This document shows, in pieces, positions 44,445 through 52,008 of a DNA stretch of 56,912 bases. The translations under genes and the position numbers were made by a program. The notes beneath the pieces were generated by a model that was not told the DNA's origin, did no database searches, and was given only the letters and a program-made list of their open reading frames with translations. The stretch lies in NCBI RefSeq assembly GCF_000334895.1, contig NZ_BAFM01000019.1, forward strand, positions 1-56,912, read 5' to 3'. Source of the stretch: Halococcus agarilyticus (GTDB lineage: Archaea; Halobacteriota; Halobacteria; Halobacteriales; Halococcaceae). The first letter of the stretch is position 1, and every line of letters begins with the position of its first letter.

Positions 44445-44484
44445 CACACTCTTATTACAATTGCTAGTGTGTCACACTATGTGA
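44445..44484. promoter_or_regulatory. Shared divergent promoter with nested GTCACACT repeats
   Basis: The element CTTATTAC (44450-44457) reads as a TATA box in both directions (GTAATAAG on the minus strand). It is flanked by GTCACACT (44443-44450) and by the near-palindrome AGTGTGTCACACT (44466-44478), then TGTGAC. The plus-strand spacing (26 nt) fits the GTG at 44481. These repeats could bind a regulator of both divergent genes. Confidence 0.45.
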
Positions 44485-45185
44485 CGACCACCGATCCGTT
44501 CGGTCGCGCCATCCGCGACTTCCATCGCGGCGAACAGGACGAACCGCTGATCGATCGGGACGGCGCGACGACCCGTGACCACCCGATCGAGGAGTTCTAC
44601 TTCGGCGAATTCGACCCCGAGAGCGACGCGGGCGCGTGGCGCGCGTCGTGGCTCGACGGACCGCTGCTCGACATGGGTGCGGGCCGGGACGCGCTCTACT
44701 TCCAAGAACGCTTCGAGACAGTCGCCATCGAACCGTCGGCACACCTCGTGGCAACGATGCGCGAGCGCGGCGTCCGCGACGCCCGCGTCGGGGACATGTT
44801 CGCGCTCCGCGAGACGTTCGACCGCGACCGGTTCGGGTCGGCGCTCGCCATCGGCACCCAGGTGGGGCTCGCGGGATCGATGCAGGGACTGCGCCGGTTT
44901 CTCGGTGACCTCGCGTTCGTGACGACGCCCGACGCGAGCGCGGTGCTCGACGGCTACGATCCCGACTGGGAGGGCGAGGACCTGCTCGGCTACCGTTCCG
45001 ACCCGACCCCAGGCCTCGCCCACCGGGTGCTGCACTTCGAGTACGGGGACGAGGTGGGCGAAACACTACATTTCCGCCTGTTCAGTCCCGATCGTGTCCG
45101 CGAGGCGGCCGTCGGTACTGGCTGGAGCGTCGCCGAAGTCCGAACCGACGCCGGCTACTACCGCCTGGCGCTGACGAAGGCGTAG
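44481..45185 (+). CDS. Class I SAM-dependent methyltransferase
   Basis: 234 aa from GTG at 44481. Motif I LLDMGAGRDALYFQER (E/DxGxGxG-like) and the following AIEPSAHLVATMRERGVRDA fit the SAM-binding Rossmann fold. The C-terminal LHFRLFSPDRVREAAVGTGW completes the fold. Target unknown; haloarchaea carry many such proteins. The earlier in-frame GTG at 44469 is possible but spacing from the TATA box favours 44481. Confidence 0.85.
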   Translation: MTTTDPFGRAIRDFHRGEQDEPLIDRDGATTRDHPIEEFYFGEFDPESDAGAWRASWLDGPLLDMGAGRDALYFQERFETVAIEPSAHLVATMRERGVRDARVGDMFALRETFDRDRFGSALAIGTQVGLAGSMQGLRRFLGDLAFVTTPDASAVLDGYDPDWEGEDLLGYRSDPTPGLAHRVLHFEYGDEVGETLHFRLFSPDRVREAAVGTGWSVAEVRTDAGYYRLALTKA

Positions 45186-45227
45186 TTTGGGATCGTGGAA
45201 CACCCGTTCGACCGCGCCCGCGACGCG

Positions 45228-45821
45228 CTACCCGGCGTGTTCTTTCGCGGTCGTGTACGCCTCGCGCACCCGGCGAAACTCCTCGTGATCGCCGCCGTGA
45301 TCCGGATGGACCTGCTTCACCTTCTCGCGGTAGGCCGTCTTGACCTCGGCGACGCTCGCGCCTGCCGGGAGGCCGAGCACCCCGAAGGCGGCGTTCGCAG
45401 GATCGACTCCGGTGCCTTCGTCGAGTGCGAGATCGGGGGTGTCGAACGGCAGTCGCGAACCGAGATGAACACCGGGGAGTTCGTGCTCGACGAGAACGGC
45501 GTGCGTCTCCGCACGCTGGATCCGGTAGTACGCCCGTGCGTCGAACGTGATCGCGACGTCATGCTTCGGGAGATAGAAAGCAACCGCCTCGCCACAGACC
45601 GGATGCTCCTCGGCGAACGGCTCGTCGATCGACTGGAGATACTCGCGGATCTCACGCCGGCGCTTTCCCTCGCCGGTGAGCCGCGCCGAATGCCGTACTG
45701 TGGTCGGGAACAGTCGCGCGCCGACGACGAACACGCTCGCGACGACCACGATGGAGCCCAGGGCGAGGATCGCGCTGAGAACCAACCACTCGGACAGCAG
45801 GGCGGTCACCGCTTCTGACAC
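45228..45821 (-). CDS. Membrane-anchored protein with C-terminal J domain (DnaJ)
   Basis: 197 aa. An N-terminal helix (LVLSAILALGSIVVVASVFV) anchors it; the middle has a soluble alpha/beta region with HPVCGEAVAFYLPKHDVAIT. Residues ~140-197 form a J domain: AAFGVLGLPAGASVAEVKTA and KVKQVHPDHGGDHEEFRRVR with the HPD triad. It would recruit DnaK (Hsp70) to the membrane. The longer frame from 45884 is rejected because an ACTAATAAG box (45843-45851) lies ~26 nt before the GTG at 45821. Confidence 0.83.
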   Translation of the reverse strand: MSEAVTALLSEWLVLSAILALGSIVVVASVFVVGARLFPTTVRHSARLTGEGKRRREIREYLQSIDEPFAEEHPVCGEAVAFYLPKHDVAITFDARAYYRIQRAETHAVLVEHELPGVHLGSRLPFDTPDLALDEGTGVDPANAAFGVLGLPAGASVAEVKTAYREKVKQVHPDHGGDHEEFRRVREAYTTAKEHAG

Positions 45822-45842
45822 GCCCGACGGTAGGCGTCGCCG

Positions 45843-45851
45843 ACTAATAAG
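45843..45851 (-). promoter_or_regulatory. TATA box of the J-domain gene
   Basis: On the minus strand CTTATTAGT, centred about 26 nt before the GTG at 45821, so a leaderless mRNA is expected and the 63-nt-longer ORF is not the gene. Confidence 0.5.
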
Positions 45852-46020
45852 CGACTCGACGGGTGTTCGGATCGATGAACTCAACCTATACAGTACCCTG
45901 AATTGTGGTTGTTCTACGGTCTTATGTTTTGAAGTATACTATTCCGCAGTTCTGGAAACGTCGAACAGTCATCTAAACATCAATTGAAGCGACACTCCAG
46001 CGGGCGGAGAGCGTTGGCCG

Positions 46021-46060
46021 GATTCGTGGCCGCAAATCGGCGATTCGCGGCCGCGAAATC
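46021..46060 (+). promoter_or_regulatory. Tandem palindromic operator-like sites upstream of the wHTH-membrane gene
   Basis: Two copies of an 18-19-nt element lie three bases apart: GATTCGTGGCCGCAAATC (46021-46038) and GATTCGCGGCCGCGAAATC (46042-46060). Each is itself nearly palindromic around GGCC. They end 10 nt before the TATA box at 46071. The rest of 45885-46104 is AT-richer with no gene seen. Confidence 0.5.
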
Positions 46061-46070
46061 CACTCGGTGT

Positions 46071-46078
46071 TTTATATT
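46071..46078 (+). promoter_or_regulatory. TATA box of the wHTH-membrane gene
   Basis: TTTATATT centred about 30 nt before the GTG at 46105, consistent with a leaderless or nearly leaderless mRNA. Confidence 0.55.
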
Positions 46079-46104
46079 CCCCCCTTTCCTTACCCCGGAT
46101 CACC

Positions 46105-46692
46105 GTGGCAGCTCTCCCGGACTGGATTGACAGTCGCATCGACAGAAACCTCGACAACTCGCTGACGCAGCGCCATGTAGTTGCGACGATGTTGGACGCG
46201 GAGCGGCCGTTCTTCTCCGCCCGACAGGTTCAGTCGCGGGTGAAACCGGACATCAGCAAGGCCACGGTTCGAAACCGATTGAACGAGCTGCGGGAGCTTG
46301 ATATCGTGGCCACAGAAGCGTACCCCGAATCGGAGACTCTGTACTACATCGACTATCCGGAATCGAACTGGCCGCTTTCCCCGGAAGGACAGCGTGCTCT
46401 CACTATGGAGTCTCCGCTCGATCGCCTCTCCATGCGCGGGTTTCTCACGATGCAGGAAACGGCAGGTATCAGAACGCTGGTCCTCGCCGGCTATCAGTTG
46501 ACGTTACTCCTGCTGGCGCTTGGAGCCGTCCTTTCGGTGCTCGGGCTTGACGTTGTTTTCGGGAGCGGTATCCCTCTTTGGGGGACAGCATTCAACGTGC
46601 TCGCGGTGAGCACCCTTACCCTCGTCACTGAACGGGCGGTCTCGTGGGTTCGGTCACGGTACGGGCGGCTGAACCCGCTCCCAAGCGCATAG
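46105..46692 (+). CDS. Membrane-anchored winged-helix transcriptional regulator
   Basis: 195 aa from GTG. Residues ~18-75 form a winged helix (QRHVVATMLDAERPFFSARQ, then ISKATVRNRLNELRELDIVA). Residues ~123-175 form two membrane helices (TLVLAGYQLTLLLLALGAVL and IPLWGTAFNVLAVSTLTLVT). A DNA-binding domain tethered to the membrane suggests direct signal-to-DNA control. Two palindromic sites lie just upstream of its promoter, making self-control likely. DUF4870 and DUF3592 genes follow in the same direction. Confidence 0.82.
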   Translation: MAALPDWIDSRIDRNLDNSLTQRHVVATMLDAERPFFSARQVQSRVKPDISKATVRNRLNELRELDIVATEAYPESETLYYIDYPESNWPLSPEGQRALTMESPLDRLSMRGFLTMQETAGIRTLVLAGYQLTLLLLALGAVLSVLGLDVVFGSGIPLWGTAFNVLAVSTLTLVTERAVSWVRSRYGRLNPLPSA

Positions 46693-46723
46693 ACAGACAG
46701 ACGACTGATGCCACACGATCATC

Positions 46724-47176
46724 ATGAGTTCGAACGAATCCAAACCTAGACCTGGTCCAGAGCTACTGAACGAGCGTACCCTTTCGGGCATTTTCGTCCA
46801 CTTGCTCGGATTTCTGACGGTAGTCGTTGGCCCCGGATTGATCTATTTGATCTCCGACCACGACTTCACCCGAGCGAACGCGCGAAACGTGTTGAACTGG
46901 TATCTGACAATTCTCGTCCTCACGCTCGTTGCGTTTGGTGTCTTTCTACTCGGCGCGGACACGATGACTATTGGCGGGAACACTATGGAGTGGTCGCCGC
47001 TGCCAGGCTCTCTCGGAAGCGCGTTCGGGATCGTCGGTGGTCTCCTGCTGCTCCTCGCCATTCTCTCGTGGATGGCGACGTTCTTCTTCATGTTGTTCGC
47101 CACGTTCAAGGCGATCACCGGGACCGCGTGGGAGTATCCCTTCGCCAGGGAACTAATCGGGAGTGAGAGGGGGTAG
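46724..47176 (+). CDS. DUF4870 (Tic20-like) membrane protein
   Basis: 150 aa with three helices: GIFVHLLGFLTVVVGPGLIY, FTRANARNVLNWYLTILVLT and LLLLAILSWMATFFFMLFAT, followed by the conserved GTAWEYPF. The pattern HxxxNARNxxNW is typical of DUF4870. Function unknown; such proteins are often near regulators of membrane state. Lies 31 nt after the regulator gene. Confidence 0.8.
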   Translation: MSSNESKPRPGPELLNERTLSGIFVHLLGFLTVVVGPGLIYLISDHDFTRANARNVLNWYLTILVLTLVAFGVFLLGADTMTIGGNTMEWSPLPGSLGSAFGIVGGLLLLLAILSWMATFFFMLFATFKAITGTAWEYPFARELIGSERG

Positions 47177-47181
47177 TCGCC

Positions 47182-47682
47182 GTGTCTGACGAATCCGGGT
47201 TCTCTATCGACGGTCCGAACACGTTTCGGGGAGCGGTCCTGCTGTTGGTCGTCGGCCTCGCGGCGTCCGGCTACGGAGCCTACGACTACCTCCAGCAATC
47301 CGACGCGGTCGAGAACTCGGTCGAGGTCGACGCCGAAATCACCGAGGTCGGGGTCGAGTCCGTCTCGTCTAGCAGTAGTGGCGGTGCCGATTTCACGCCG
47401 ACAGTCCAGTTCGCCTACGAGTATCAAGCGACCTCGTACACGAGTACGAACGTCTTCCCCGCGGAGATCACCAGGAACTACGACACGGAGGATGCGGCCC
47501 GGTCCGTTCTCGATGACTACGAGACGGGCGAGACAGCCACCGCATACGTCGCCCCCGACGACCCGGGGAACGCGTTTCTGAAAAACCGGACGTCGAACTC
47601 GCCACTGCTGTTCGTCGGAGTCGGTTTGGTCTTCGCGGTGGTTGGCGGCCTCTCTGTAGTGAACCGCTATCGTGGCAGGTGA
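47182..47682 (+). CDS. DUF3592 domain membrane protein
   Basis: 166 aa from GTG at 47182, five bases after the DUF4870 stop. A helix (GAVLLLVVGLAASGYGAYDY) is followed by an extracytoplasmic beta-rich domain (VEVDAEITEVGVESVSSSSS, TPTVQFAYEYQATSYTSTNV, ETATAYVAPDDPGNAFLKNR) and a C-terminal helix (LLFVGVGLVFAVVGGLSVVN). This is the DUF3592 plan. Role unknown. A gagaggggg element before the start may aid translation. Confidence 0.8.
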   Translation: MSDESGFSIDGPNTFRGAVLLLVVGLAASGYGAYDYLQQSDAVENSVEVDAEITEVGVESVSSSSSGGADFTPTVQFAYEYQATSYTSTNVFPAEITRNYDTEDAARSVLDDYETGETATAYVAPDDPGNAFLKNRTSNSPLLFVGVGLVFAVVGGLSVVNRYRGR

Positions 47683-47886
47683 CCGACCACACCGGGTATC
47701 AACTCCAAGTGCCCACACGGCCAGCCGTTCGTGACTCGATAGCGGAAGGGCAGGCGTAGTCACCGGACATCACCCTGATCAAGTATCGTCCAGAAAAATA
47801 CGGGCAAGTCGCTCAGAATACGACTCGAAGATCGGGCCGATTCGGCACAAAATTACGACGAGAATCGTCCGTCACATATTCAGAAT

Positions 47887-48150
47887 TCAGCGTACTCCAT
47901 AGTGACCCGGTTCGTCGTCGCTCGCGGGTTCGGCGAAACAGAGCGCGTCGGCGTTTGCGACCATCCACGGGATCGCCCAGTCGAGCAGCACGTCCTCGGT
48001 CTCGACGTCGAGTTCGGCCTCGGGATCGAGCCCCTGGAGGAGGCGCGCGATCTCGTAAACAGAGTACATCGTTTCGGGATCGAGCACCTCATCGGGGGTC
48101 CGGAACTCGAAGGGGCGCACGCGGTCGAACGACGATTTCGGTCGGGGCAT
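47887..48150 (-). CDS. Small DUF5827-like protein
   Basis: 87 aa, acidic. MPRPKSSFDRVRPFEFRTPD and PETMYSVYEIARLLQGLDPE are typical of a small haloarchaeal family that I recall as DUF5827; function unknown. The ATG at 48150 has a GATTTAGG box on the minus strand (48172-48179) ~26 nt upstream. The longer frame is not coding in character. 47683-47886 holds no gene that I can see. Confidence 0.75.
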   Translation of the reverse strand: MPRPKSSFDRVRPFEFRTPDEVLDPETMYSVYEIARLLQGLDPEAELDVETEDVLLDWAIPWMVANADALCFAEPASDDEPGHYGVR

Positions 48151-48292
48151 GCGATCGCTACGTCGAACGGGCCTAAATCCTCGGCGGTGTGGCCGTGCTC
48201 GCGGCGCTACTGATGGCTGGGCGGTCGGTTCGGCTCCGTGCCTGGAGCTGTGGCTGGGTGGTCGAGTGCGCCAAAAATCGTGAGTTCGGGAA

Positions 48293-48904
48293 CTACTCGT
48301 GGTTCGACGTGGTCTTCTCGAAGTTGTCCGCGGCGGCGTCCCAGTCGACGACCTCGAAGAAGGCGTCGACGAAGCTGCCACGGTCGGGACCGTAGTCGTA
48401 GTAGTACGAGTGCTCCCAGACGTCGAGCGCGAGCACGGGATGGGCTCCCCAGAGCGCGCCCTCGTCGTGGTTGTCGACCGCTACATTGCGAAGCTGGTCT
48501 GCAACCGGATCGTAGATCAGGAGTGCCCAGCCCGAGGCAGCCGACGCGGCGGCCTCGAACTCGCCCTTCCAGCCCTCGTAGGAGCCGAAGTCCTCCTCGA
48601 TGCGGTCGGCGAGCTCCCCCGAGGGTTCGCCGCCGCCGTCGGGACTCATGTTCTCCCAGAACATGGTGTGGAGGTAGTGCCCACAGCCGTTGTGAGTCAC
48701 GTCGCCGAGCGCGCCGCCGGTCGAGCCGTAATCGCCCGACGACCGGTTCTCGGCGAGCGTCTCCTCGGCGCTGTTGAGCCCGTTGACGTACCCCTGATGG
48801 TGGGTGTCGTGGTGCCAGTTGAGCACCTGCTCCGAGATGTGCGGTTCGAGCGCGTCGTAGTCGTACGGAAGCGGTGGAAGCTCCGCGTTCGAGTGTTCAG
48901 ACAT
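48293..48904 (-). CDS. sod: Superoxide dismutase (Mn/Fe family)
   Basis: 203 aa. Metal ligands by pattern: HISEQVLNWHHDTHHQGYVN (His), HNGCGHYLHTMFWENMSPDG (His), and ALDVWEHSYYYDYG (Asp and His). It removes superoxide in the cytoplasm. Unusually for this window, a Shine-Dalgarno sequence GGAGGA lies 7 nt before the ATG. GTTAAAGG (48942-48949) fits a TATA position, implying a short leader of about 16-20 nt. Confidence 0.94.
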   Translation of the reverse strand: MSEHSNAELPPLPYDYDALEPHISEQVLNWHHDTHHQGYVNGLNSAEETLAENRSSGDYGSTGGALGDVTHNGCGHYLHTMFWENMSPDGGGEPSGELADRIEEDFGSYEGWKGEFEAAASAASGWALLIYDPVADQLRNVAVDNHDEGALWGAHPVLALDVWEHSYYYDYGPDRGSFVDAFFEVVDWDAAADNFEKTTSNHE

Positions 48905-48911
48905 GATCAAA

Positions 48912-48917
48912 TCCTCC
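48912..48917 (-). promoter_or_regulatory. Shine-Dalgarno sequence of sod
   Basis: Reads GGAGGA on the minus strand, seven bases before the ATG at 48904. Most other genes here appear leaderless, so sod seems to be set for stronger or separately controlled initiation. Confidence 0.6.
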
Positions 48918-48984
48918 ACCCGGTACATCGACGCGATAGCTGTTAAAGGTTGAGGAATGAGTGATACCATCCCACATGGTCTGT

Positions 48985-49420
48985 GTCGGCTAACGTTGCT
49001 GATGGCGGACGGCGCGCGGGAGTGTGCAGGCGGCGCGAGCCGAGCGAGGGCCGCCGGACGCACGAACGGGGAGCGCAAGCGACCCGTGAGCGCGGAGCGC
49101 ACGACCCGCGTGAGGGATGAGCGAAGCGAGGGTCGCCAAGCGAACGGGGAGCAAAGCGACCCGTGAGCGAAACGAGCGGAGCGAATCGGTTGGGGAGGCG
49201 TGTGGCGGTTGCGGTGCTGGGCGGTGGGTGTCAGCAATCGAACCGCGAACGAGCAACGCGAGTGAGCGGGTGTTTTTAGTCCAGGTTTTTGCGAGGAGCG
49301 GTGCGCGAGAGAATGAAATGAGCGAGCGCACCCGACGAAGTAAAAAAGTGGGTGCGGGAGGCGTGTGGCGGTTGCGGTGCGGTTCTCACTTGCGACGGAA
49401 TCCGCGGTGGTGAGTCTACT
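48985..49420. repeat. Dispersed CG-rich intergenic repeat, copy E (longest)
   Basis: The gap 48905-49490 (586 nt) has no gene on either strand. It is a dense array of gagcg/cgagc words. Read on the minus strand it holds cacttttttacttcgtcggg and the module ctcgcaaaaacctggactaa (49273-49292), then ccacacgcctccccaaccga. The phrase gcgaggcgtgtggcggttgcggtgc occurs twice on the plus strand (near 49197 and 49359), an internal duplication. Confidence 0.65.
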
Positions 49421-49490
49421 CGTCAACAAAACCACCTCGTTCCGGCATCACCCGCTACCGATTTCCGACGGTCTCGTTGCTCTCCATCGG

Positions 49491-50894
49491 TCATTCGTCG
49501 TCGCCGCGCGCCCGCTCAAACATCGCGATCGCTTCCTCGCGGCGCTCGCCGTGGTCGCAGATCGGTGCGGGATACTCGGGGGCGAGCTCCTCACGCTCCT
49601 CACTACCGAGTTCGTGCCACGAGTGGATGTCGTCGGGATCGACGCCGTCGAGTTCCGGGACGTACGTCGTGATATACTCTGCGTCGGGATCGTAGCGCTC
49701 GCCCTGGGTCATCGGGTTGAAAACTCGAAAATAGGGCTGGGCGTCCGTCCCGGTCGAGGCGGCCCACTGCCAGCCGCCGTTGTCGTTCGCGGTGTCGTGG
49801 TCGACGAGTCGCTCGCGGAAGTGGTCGTAGCCCGCACGCCAGTCGAGCAGGAGGTCCTTCGTGAGAAAGGAGGCGACGATCATCCGGACGCGGTTGTGCA
49901 TGTACGCCTCCACGCGGAGCTGGCGCATGCCGGCGTCGACGATGGGGTAGCCCGTCTCGCCGGCCTTCCACGCCGCGAGGTCCTCGGCGTCGTCACGCCA
50001 TTCGATCTCGTTTTCGAACTCCTGGTAGTTCCGCGTCACCACGTGCGGGTTGAAGTAGGTGACTTGCGTGTAGAACTCGCGCCAGGCGAGCTCCTCCTGA
50101 TACGTTTCGATCGCCTCGCGTTCTTCCCCGTTTTCGGCGTCGTCCAGCGCCGCCGCGGTGCGCTCCGTGACCTCACGGATCCCGATGGTGCCGTACTTGA
50201 GGTCCTGAGAGAGCCGCGACGTTCCCGCACGCGCGGGATATTCGCGCTCCTCGTCGTACTCGAAGATCGCCGACTCGCAGAACCGATCGAGACGCTCGCG
50301 TGCCGCCTCGGTGCCCGCCGGGGGAAGGTTCGTGTCGGGCTCCTCGAACCCCAGCTCGTCGATCTCGGGAAGCGCGTCGCCCGCCACGTCGGCGAGCGCG
50401 TCGGCGTCGGGCGTGGGAAGGGGATCGTCCTTCTCGCGGTCGAGCCACTTGTCGCCGAAATAGGAGAACACCGCGTAGGGATCGCCGTCGTTCGTGGTGA
50501 TGGTGCCTGGCTCGTGATGCACCGCGTCGTGGAACGCCTCGTGGTCGACGCCCGCCTCGTCGAGCGCCGCACGAACCGCCTCGTCGCGCTTCTGAGCGAG
50601 GCCCGTGTAATCGTGATTCCAGACTACACCATCGACCCCGTGCTCGTCGGCGAGGTCTGGAAGTTCCTCGGCAGGGTTGCCCCGGACGATGATCAGGTCG
50701 CTGCCCCGCTCACGGTACCACTCGCGGAGCCAGGCGAGCGCGTCGTGCAGGAACGCCATCCGTGGCGGAACGGCGTGTTCCAGCACGTCGGGATCGAAGA
50801 CGAAGACCGGAAGGACGGGACCATCGTCGGCGGCCGCGGCGAGCGCGCGATTGTCCGCCGCGCGGAGGTCGCGCCGGTGCCAGTGAAGTTGCAT
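49491..50894 (-). CDS. phr: Deoxyribodipyrimidine photolyase (class I CPD photolyase family)
   Basis: 467 aa. The N-terminal photolyase/antenna domain begins MQLHWHRRDLRAADNRALAA. The FAD-binding domain has GETGYPIVDAGMRQLRVEAY, NRVRMIVASFLTKDLLLDWR, NDNGGWQWAASTGTDAQPYF and RVFNPMTQGERYDPDAEYI, matching haloarchaeal Phr2-type CPD photolyases. It repairs UV-made pyrimidine dimers with blue light. A cryptochrome or (6-4) role cannot be excluded by sequence alone. A TATA-like GGTTTAGG box lies ~27 nt upstream on the minus strand. Confidence 0.93.
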   Translation of the reverse strand: MQLHWHRRDLRAADNRALAAAADDGPVLPVFVFDPDVLEHAVPPRMAFLHDALAWLREWYRERGSDLIIVRGNPAEELPDLADEHGVDGVVWNHDYTGLAQKRDEAVRAALDEAGVDHEAFHDAVHHEPGTITTNDGDPYAVFSYFGDKWLDREKDDPLPTPDADALADVAGDALPEIDELGFEEPDTNLPPAGTEAARERLDRFCESAIFEYDEEREYPARAGTSRLSQDLKYGTIGIREVTERTAAALDDAENGEEREAIETYQEELAWREFYTQVTYFNPHVVTRNYQEFENEIEWRDDAEDLAAWKAGETGYPIVDAGMRQLRVEAYMHNRVRMIVASFLTKDLLLDWRAGYDHFRERLVDHDTANDNGGWQWAASTGTDAQPYFRVFNPMTQGERYDPDAEYITTYVPELDGVDPDDIHSWHELGSEEREELAPEYPAPICDHGERREEAIAMFERARGDDE

Positions 50895-51075
50895 ACGCGG
50901 GACAGGAGCGGGTACTTCCTAAACCACCGGGAAGCGGTACGCCGCGTGTGCGGTCCCGATAGGGACGATAGCGTCGGGGTAGACGAGGGCTCCGCTGACC
51001 GGCAGGGTCTATGGTGGCGAGTGCCCCGCAGTCGACGCCCGAACAGTTTTGGTACCACGACGCATGATCCGGCGT

Positions 51076-51246
51076 ATGCCGGACGACGACGAACGGCAGC
51101 TCGCCGAGGACAGTCCGCCGCGGATGGTGCTGTGCCAGCGCTGTAGCGAGGCGTTCGACTGGCGCGAGGAGTCGTGTCCGCACTGCGGGTGGGAGAAAGC
51201 CGAGTGGACCGACGAAGGTCGGTACGGCCTCGCACGATCGGATTGA
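51076..51246 (+). CDS. Small zinc-ribbon protein
   Basis: 56 aa. Contains two CxxC pairs: VLCQRCSEAFD and ESCPHCGWEKAEW. This is a rubredoxin-like/zinc-ribbon fold common in haloarchaea. It may bind zinc and a protein or nucleic-acid partner; function unknown. The ATG at 51076 fits a GTTTTGGTACC element ~26 nt upstream; in-frame ATGs at 51049 and 51064 are less likely. Confidence 0.75.
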   Translation: MPDDDERQLAEDSPPRMVLCQRCSEAFDWREESCPHCGWEKAEWTDEGRYGLARSD

Positions 51247-51258
51247 GCGGCGACTGGC

Positions 51259-52008
51259 TCAGTCCGCCCCTTCGACGCCGTTGCGCGCCTCGTTGAGTGC
51301 CGAACAGATGCTTCCCTGCCCGGTCGCGTTCGTCTTTGCAAGCCGCGCACGATGCTGCACGCGATCGAACTCGTCGGGCGAAATCGGCTCGCCCTCGGGC
51401 GTCGCAAACAGCCGGTCCGTCGGGCCGGTCACGAGACCGGTCGCCGCCGCTTTCCGAAGGTACTCGACCACCGGATCCGCCGACACCGACACCACGAGAC
51501 CACCGTCGGCGAGCGAGACGAGTGTCTGCTCGTCATCGAGGGAGACGTCCGCACGCCGGAGCGCGGCGATCTGTTCGGGGTCGATCCCGGCATCGAGCAG
51601 CGCCTCGATCGCGCGGTACTGCCGACCCATCCGGGCCTTCTCGTCGAGCGTTCGTCGCACGTCCGCGAGGCCGTCCTCGGCGTCGGGGAAGGCGTCCTCG
51701 AAGGCCAGCCTCTCGTTCACGCCGTGGTTGATCTCGTCTTCGTGCATGTGGTCTCTGAGCCGGACCACGCACTTCTCGACGTCCGGAAGGGCCGACACTT
51801 CGTCGCGCGCGCCGGTCGCCATCATCCACGCGAACGCGGGCGAACACCACGCCGTCGGCAGCACGAGCTCCACCGTCACCACGGACGCATCGATGGCGAG
51901 GTCGCGGATGTAGTCGAGTTCGACGATCGACTCGTCGAGTTCGGGATCGTCGACTCGATCGAGCCGGTCACGGACGGCGGCCTGTGTCGGACGGGTAGTT
52001 GTCGCCAT
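51259..52008 (-). CDS. DUF59/MIP18-type metal-sulfur cluster assembly-like protein (alkane-monooxygenase-cluster type)
   Basis: 249 aa. The N-terminal half is a DUF59/MIP18 fold: VDDPELDESIVELDYIRDLA and VTVELVLPTAWCSPAFAWMM with a conserved Cys. The second half (LRDHMHEDEINHGVNERLAF, RQYRAIEALLDAGIDPEQIA) matches, as I recall, the longer DUF59 proteins encoded beside bacterial soluble propane monooxygenases, thought to help assemble their metal centre. It overlaps the amidohydrolase stop by one base (TAATG). The proposed function is inference. Confidence 0.83.
   Translation of the reverse strand: MATTTRPTQAAVRDRLDRVDDPELDESIVELDYIRDLAIDASVVTVELVLPTAWCSPAFAWMMATGARDEVSALPDVEKCVVRLRDHMHEDEINHGVNERLAFEDAFPDAEDGLADVRRTLDEKARMGRQYRAIEALLDAGIDPEQIAALRRADVSLDDEQTLVSLADGGLVVSVSADPVVEYLRKAAATGLVTGPTDRLFATPEGEPISPDEFDRVQHRARLAKTNATGQGSICSALNEARNGVEGAD

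Noticed and set aside
48985-49420. CRISPR array
   Set aside because: The block has repeated short words but no regular repeat-spacer spacing, and no cas gene is in the window.
49365-51146. 593-codon plus-strand frame opposite the photolyase gene
   Set aside because: A codon-bias shadow of the photolyase; its N-terminus lies in the repeat block.
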